From contig OU964923.1 in assembly GCA_918807975.1 (NCBI GenBank), forward strand, positions 930,001 through 994,000: a DNA stretch of 64,000 nt, in the 5' to 3' direction. The translations under genes and the position numbers were made by a program. This document shows positions 58,991 to 64,000 of this stretch, one piece after another (the first letter of the stretch is position 1; each line of letters starts with the position of its first letter). The notes under the pieces are model-generated. The model searched no databases. It saw only the letters and a program-made list of their open reading frames with translations, and was not told where the DNA came from. Origin of the DNA: Aplidium turbinatum. Its lineage: Eukaryota > Chordata > Ascidiacea > Aplousobranchia > Polyclinidae.

Positions 58991-59221
58991 TGTCACGATT
59001 CCTTTCTATCTCTTACCAGGAAAAAGACTTGGAAAGGTTCAAAAGAAGTCAATTAAATGTCGAATAATTCTATTAGTGAAATGATAATCTGACTTCTTGA
59101 AGAACTTTAACGAACGGCTTCTCAAATAACTCTAATTTCTGCATCAACTACCCATCCACAACTCATAGCACAACTCTCATAATCAACTTATAATAAACAC
59201 CATAATAATCTCAGAATCATC
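58991..59221 (-). repeat. Partial LTR of the fossil (3-prime side of the element)
   Basis: Matches the beginning of the other LTR and abuts the GGGTC target duplication. Confidence 0.8.
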
Positions 59222-59368
59222 TAATTACTCAATAATCAGTTCTCATAAGTCTATCGTTGCATGATCTACCAACGATAGCTTTTCTCAAAACAATAGTCAC
59301 GTTTTCTGCGAAAGTCTCCAACGTCCTCAACATCTTCAGTGCATCGGCGAGCGAGATGACCCATCTTC

Positions 59369-60475
59369 CTACATCGGAAACACCTCCTCTCCGGACAGTC
59401 CTTGGCGAGATGATCCTTCTTTATGACAATTGTAGCAAGCCTTTTCATCAAAAGGGCAGCTCCTGGCTATGTGTCCAATCTCTCCACATCGGTAGCAGTG
59501 GTTGTCACGGCAACGTCTGTTTTCTGAATGTCCGCCGTCAGCAACGCACTCCCTGGCAAAGTGTCCGCGTCTACCGCATCTATAGCAAACTCCAAATGGT
59601 CGTCGCCTGCCTCTTCTTCTCGGTTCATCGCGCTCGTAATATCCGTCATCGTGAGATCGTTGCTGATTATCTGCAGAACAATCTCGAGCAAAGTGACCAT
59701 TCTTGCCACAAGAATAACAGGTAACTTCAGAATCTTTCTCAATAACATTTCCGATTATAAGATCAACTAAAGAGTTTTGTAAACATAACGCTTTCACAGT
59801 CCCACTACAATACGGAGTTTCGATAGATATCATCGCTAAAGGTCCTTGGATTGAAGTGGTATCTATTTTTGTCACATGACCAGTTTTTCCCGTTAATTGA
59901 CTGTCTTTAACCAAATCTCTCCTCACTATTATACCAGTAGAACCAGAATCACGTAAAACTTTTACCTTTTTGTCTCCAACTTTTCCATCCACTACTGGCA
60001 GGTGATTTTCAGGTATTATTTTTCCGCAAACATCTTCATCCGGATTCTCCTCGTCAAGCGTGGGTTCAGGAATCATTAACGCACAACCGCATCGATAAAC
60101 GTCCGTGTCTTTATCTTTTCCAGACTGATTAGGTAAGGAAAACGACTTGTCCTTGCATTCCTTCGCTTCGTGTCCCTGCCTATTGCAACGATTGCACCAC
60201 TTCCTCGATTCCTGATGATTTCTGTTAGTCTTCCTCCGGCAGTTAACAGATTTATGACCTAAGCCATTACAATTAAAACAACGTACTTCTCTTGGAACAG
60301 CACCTCCTTTAAAATTATTTGTTTGCTCCTCGTCATTATCGCATGACAACGTTTCATCAGTCGACAACTTCTCATCATGAGCAACTAAGTAGCCTACTGT
60401 TCTGCCACACTGGCTATTTCTTCTAGATTCTTTGGACTTCTCTCCATTAAATAAACAGACAGATCTTTTGAACAT
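59369..60475 (-). pseudogene. Zinc-knuckle and protease region of the LTR fossil
   Basis: Minus-strand frame with CCHC knuckles (CFNCNGLGHKSVNC, CNRCNRQGHEAKEC), a retropepsin-like domain (VLRDSGSTGIIVRRDL), and then a second array of at least three CCHC knuckles (CYSCGKNGHFARDC, CYRCGRRGHFAREC, CYRCGEIGHIARSC). The second array, where a polymerase would normally follow, is unusual. Part of a fossil element. Confidence 0.75.
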
Positions 60476-61398
60476 GAATCTGTGAATTGTTCCTTAACTA
60501 TAAGGTTTGCCAATCCGTCCAACGATTGTTCGGCCCCCGAAAGTTCAAACCATTGTAACAAAAGATTTCTCAAACGTTCAATAAATTGACCTGGGCTTTC
60601 GTGCCGTTCAGGGTTTGCCTCACGGAATCTTTGACGGTATCCATGCTCGGTAAAATTGTATCGTTTTAACAGAGCTAACTTCAATCTGTCGTAATTCATG
60701 GCCTCTTCTTGCGAAAGTCTTGAATATACATCAAGAGCTTGTCCCGATAATAACATGCTTAGCTGGGTAGCCCACGTCGACTTCTCCAATTTGGCTATTG
60801 TAGCATGTCTTTCAAATCTTAACAAATAACTATCCAACTCATCTTTTTCTTCAACAAATGATGGCAAATCTGGACGTCTAACTTGCGCCACAATAACATC
60901 TCGAGCATTATCATTAGTAGAATTAGATCGCTCACTAATGTCCAGCTTTTGTCTTTCTAATTCAAGTTTTAACTTTTCCAATTCATATTGCGCTCTTCTT
61001 TCTTCAGCTTCTGCTTCGCGTTGCGCCCGATTCTCTTCGGCTTCTGCTTCGCGCTGTGCCCGCTTCTCTTCGGCTTCAGCTTCACGCTGCGCCCGCTTCT
61101 CTTCTGCTTCAAGTTGTGCAGCTTCAGCCTCACGCTGGGCTCGTTTTTCTTCAGCTTCAAGTTGTGCAGCTTCAGCCTCACGCTGTGCTCGTTTTTCTTC
61201 AGCTTCAAGTTCTGCTTTCCTTATTTCACGAGCAGCTCTTCTATCTTCTCTTTCGTCAGCTTCTCGCTGAACTTTTTGGTCCATTATCTTGTGATACTCT
61301 TCCATCACAAACTGAGACTTCTCATTACCAGTCAGCCCCATTCGTTCAGCCATGCTCCCTAAGTCTTCAATCATCTCATGTTTGACAGTATCCGCCAT
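60394..61398 (-). pseudogene. gag-like region of the LTR fossil
   Basis: Minus-strand frame with a highly charged N-terminal coiled-coil region made of several EEKRAQREAE repeats, followed by a capsid-like part (FVEEKDELDSYLLRFERHA, YDRLKLALLKRYNFTEHGYR) as in SCAN-related Gypsy gag proteins. Part of a fossil element. Confidence 0.75.
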
Positions 61399-61495
61399 CT
61401 TGACATTAATTTATTATTCTTTCAATAAATCTTCGATATTCTTCGGTTTTTCGGTTATATTCCTTTTCGGTTTATTCCCGGACGAGCCCCCAGAA

Positions 61496-62195
61496 TGTCA
61501 CGATTCCTTTCTATCTCTTACCAGGAAAAAGACTTGGAAAGGTTCAATGACGTAGTTTAATGGGTCAACCGAAAAGAAGTCAATTAAATGTCGAATAATT
61601 CTATTAGTGAAATGATAATCTGACTTCTTGAAGAACTTTAACGAACGGCTTCTCAAATAACTCTAATTTCTGCATCAACTACCCATCCACAACTCATAGC
61701 ACAACTCTCATAATCAACTTATAATAAACACCATAATAATCTCAGAATCATCATCAGAATAATCAGAATACAAACTACACCACTATTTATAGTTGGCTGT
61801 TCAGTCCAGTAACTTCGAAAAGGTTACATCATAAAGAACCATCGTTCGGTCACGTAGCATTTAAAAAGGTAAACAACAGAAGTGTCTAGAAGGTCACGTT
61901 CGCAAGAAGATTCTTACATAATAACGATTTCGCAATCGGACATTTACTGATAAACAACCTTATGACGTCATGACAAACGACGCTCAGAAATCATGAAAAA
62001 CAACAGAACCTTCTAGATTTGCATGCTTACAGATGATTCTAGAAATACGTTACATAATACAAATTTCTCAATCAGAGGTTACTTCAGGTCATAACCGATA
62101 ATAACACAACGCACCAGAATTCCATAATGAAAATAGCACATTCGTTGAAGATACAAAGCAAGCCATCGCGAGGCATTTGCACCTTGATTGTGACA
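61496..62195 (-). repeat. LTR of the fossil (5-prime side of the element)
   Basis: About 700 bp beginning TGTCACGATTCC and ending TGATTGTGACA, with short inverted TGTCA/TGACA tips typical of LTRs. Its first ~230 bp recur at 58991-59221. Confidence 0.8.
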
Positions 62196-62394
62196 GGGTC
62201 GCTTAAAGTTATTCCAATGCGATGTCCAGCCACACTGTCCCAGTGGTTGATTAAAACGTCTGTTTTCGAATTTCGAAATTGTCTGTGAGCATAGGGTTAC
62301 TTATTTTAAGTTTGCAAATGTCATGTAAACACTAGTGTGCGTTTCACCGTTATTGGATTTCACGAGCAGTGTTCCTTTATGCAAGTTTGTGTTG

Positions 62395-62538
62395 GCAAAA
62401 TAGGACGGTGTGCCAACTCAATTTATAATAAATTGGCAAAATATTATATATAAATTAAAAAAAAAAAATCCTTGCGCAGGGGTCATGCTAATTTTCTCCG
62501 TATCGTTCCAATTTTAGTGTATGTACTGCCGAAGCAAG
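62395..62538 (-). pseudogene. Truncated U6 snRNA chimera
   Basis: The inverse of 62469-62538 reads CTTGCTTCGGCAGTACATAC then ACTAAAATTGGAACGATACG and GCATGACCCCTGCGCAAGGA, the first ~75 nt of U6 snRNA. It then runs into a T-rich stretch and an AT-rich segment with an imperfect hairpin (TGCCAATTTAT / ATAAATTGAGTTGGCA). The 3-prime part of U6 is missing, so it is not a working gene. U6-headed chimeras of this type arise when a LINE reverse transcriptase switches template. The sister hAT copy lacks it. Confidence 0.85.
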
Positions 62539-63243
62539 TAGCCTACTGCAAAATGTTGTTAATCAACAAATTCTTGCCACGCTGATAAGCACCGCAAGTG
62601 ACAGTTGTGTATAATAAAAGAAAGACGGTTTTATAGACTCTCACAAAAAGGATGAAAAACCAACTCATTGCTTTTTTAGAGAGAAGACTATTCATGAATT
62701 AGGCTACGATAGAATTACGATTTTTCGGTGATTTCCACAAGCGTTTGTTTCATGGTGCCTGGTTTCTTTTTCCCTGTTATTGGAATTCCTATTTTTCGCT
62801 GATATGTTTGCCGGTCACTATTGCTGCCTGTATTGCAATGTGTCAAACATTTCCTTGTTTACTGAAACTGTTTATTGCAAGATATCTTTTGTGAAGCGAA
62901 GTGACAACACCACTCTTGCTTGGCGATGAATATTCTGATGAAACCGCTCTCTTGGCTATTAGTGCGCAAAACAAGTGGCCTCGTTCATTAGGCATTGTTA
63001 AAAAAGTCAAAAGTGTTGTAAAAGGAGCTTGGCCCGGCAGTAGCGTTGTTTGATTAATTTTGTTGCTGCGGTATTCTAACATAAATATGAACAACATGTA
63101 ATGCTGGATACTGGGTACGAAATGCGTTCTTTTCTAGCATAAGAGTCAACCTACCTAACATTTTATTAGTGCGGCCCGCCACAGCTCTTCTTAGTGCCAA
63201 AGTGGCCCGCATGTAAAAAAGGTTGGTGACCCCTGGACTAGGC

Positions 63244-63835
63244 AGTTCGTAAAAATGTTTCATGTTAAAATGTGGAACTACGCAACCGGGAAAGTTGGTT
63301 AGCCTCGGGGCAGAATTGCAAAGTTTATAATCCCCGTTGTTCATTTTCATAATCAGCTTTTTGACAAAAGTAGTTGAGCGAAACTATTGATTTGAAACAA
63401 GAAAAGTGGGAGCCAGCAGCACTTGGTGTTTCATAAAAAACAAAGTTTTAAAAACGAGCATTGCTAATGAAATGGAATGCGCCTTTTCTGTCTCATTGTA
63501 GACGAAGTGAAAAAAATCAGAAAAGGATTTTAGGTTAGCCCAGCACAGGGCAATTCTATCGTTGTTGTAATTTATAAATATTAAAAAGTGATGCTTCATT
63601 GCGGGAAGTTAACCAACAATTTATTTGGAAACTCTGCAATGTGTAGGTTATTTTTGTTTAAAGATCTTTCAACTCAATTCAGTTGCTTGTTGTAAGTTAT
63701 AACTCAAAGCAAACAGATGGGAGTTCTCAGACAAACCTCGTTCCATTGAACAACAAACATTAAGTGCCAAATGCCAATGACTAGGCGATGCCTGGCAAAA
63801 AGCAAAGCTGATGTAAGCTCCATTGCCAAGATGTT
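63244..63835. other. Intergenic, nothing recognised
   Basis: No coding, RNA or repeat feature recognised. Confidence 0.35.
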
Positions 63836-63839
63836 GCGA

Positions 63840-63984
63840 CGGTGCCATAAAACTGATTGTCCTGCTTTGGTATCCTGCACGTGAAAACGTCGCGTTTTGT
63901 CGCTTCTACCTTTATTTATACCTCTGCTATGTTTGGCACATATTGTTTTTCGATTGATGGTCAGAAATAAAAACAAATTAGGGA
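63840..63984 (+). mobile_element. Retroposon 3-prime end fragment (TCAGAAATAAAAAC family)
   Basis: Contains CGCGTTTTGTCGCTTCTACC and ends TTGATGGTCAGAAATAAAAA, matching 49540-49712. Diverged and truncated. Confidence 0.55.
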
Positions 63985-64000
63985 ACGTTCAAATATTACG

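Larger units (their letters stand above)
58991..62195 (-). mobile_element. LTR retrotransposon fossil (Ty3/Gypsy-like), broken
   Basis: Element on the minus strand with LTR-type ends TGTCACGATT and ATTGTGACA and a 5-bp target duplication GGGTC on both sides. Parts seen: a full-looking LTR at 61496-62195, a partial LTR at 58991-59221, a gag-like region, CCHC zinc knuckles and a retropepsin-like protease. No reverse transcriptase, RNase H or integrase is recognisable and the two LTRs are unequal, so it is a broken, non-autonomous copy. The LTR stretches that remain are very similar, which suggests a fairly recent insertion, younger than the hAT around it. Confidence 0.85.
58815..63235. mobile_element. 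hAT element, second copy, hosting an LTR fossil
   Basis: Ends CAGGGGTCACCAAATGG and GGTTGGTGACCCCTG with flanks GCCTAGGC and GACTAGGC (7 of 8 bases). Outside the insertions it aligns with the hAT at 35969-37313 throughout. Contains the LTR element 58991-62195 and a U6 chimera at about 62400-62538. Confidence 0.88.

Noticed and set aside
60938-61385. Plus-strand frames rich in Ser/Ala/Cys or Phe opposite the gag-like region
   Set aside because: They are antisense shadows of the charged repeat in the gag-like region of the LTR fossil.
62469-62538. Functional U6 snRNA gene
   Set aside because: Only the first ~75 nt are present and the 3-prime part is replaced by unrelated sequence.

Overview
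The window is eukaryotic and AT-rich. It holds one large spliced host gene and many transposable-element copies nested in one another. The gene is an ABCC-type (MRP4/ABCC4-like) full ABC transporter on the + strand: 30 exons from 30895 to 55990, which join in frame with GT-AG introns into about 1373 codons. Short introns, TTAGGG-type repeats, tRNA-headed SINEs, abundant hAT elements, P and piggyBac-like DNA transposons and NLR-like gene debris suggest a marine invertebrate. A tunicate or other invertebrate deuterostome is my best guess; the species is not determined.

Positions 1-17600 are intergenic. They hold two copies of an NLR (NACHT-LRR) gene scrap (2.1-2.5 and 5.9-6.3 kb), a ~146-bp satellite (3.0-3.6 kb), a terminal-inverted-repeat (TIR) element at 8065-11379 split by a hAT, a LINE on the minus strand (12.66-15.24 kb) split by another hAT, and three SINE families.

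Positions 17690-30283 are bounded by piggyBac-like ends (TTAA plus a perfect 12-bp inverted repeat) and are filled by later insertions. A P-superfamily element (18060-~25690) contains a second P element, a LINE, three hAT copies and a TIR element with a 5-bp target-site duplication (TSD). Next to it is a hAT (25891-29928) holding hAT, SINE, hAT and LINE layers, five deep.

Positions 30895-55990 are the transporter gene. Its introns carry hATs with clean 8-bp TSDs, SINEs, an 867-bp/1.66-kb type of TIR element with 5-bp TSDs, a decayed second copy of the NBD2 Walker A exon, and in intron 12 a 1.6-kb minisatellite whose centre is a large palindrome around telomere-type repeats.

Positions 55990-64000 lie downstream of the gene: a small hAT, a full SINE, and a hAT (58815-63235) that contains a broken LTR retrotransposon fossil (58991-62195) and a truncated U6 snRNA chimera. 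No bacterial genes, CRISPR arrays or convincing functional RNA genes were seen.
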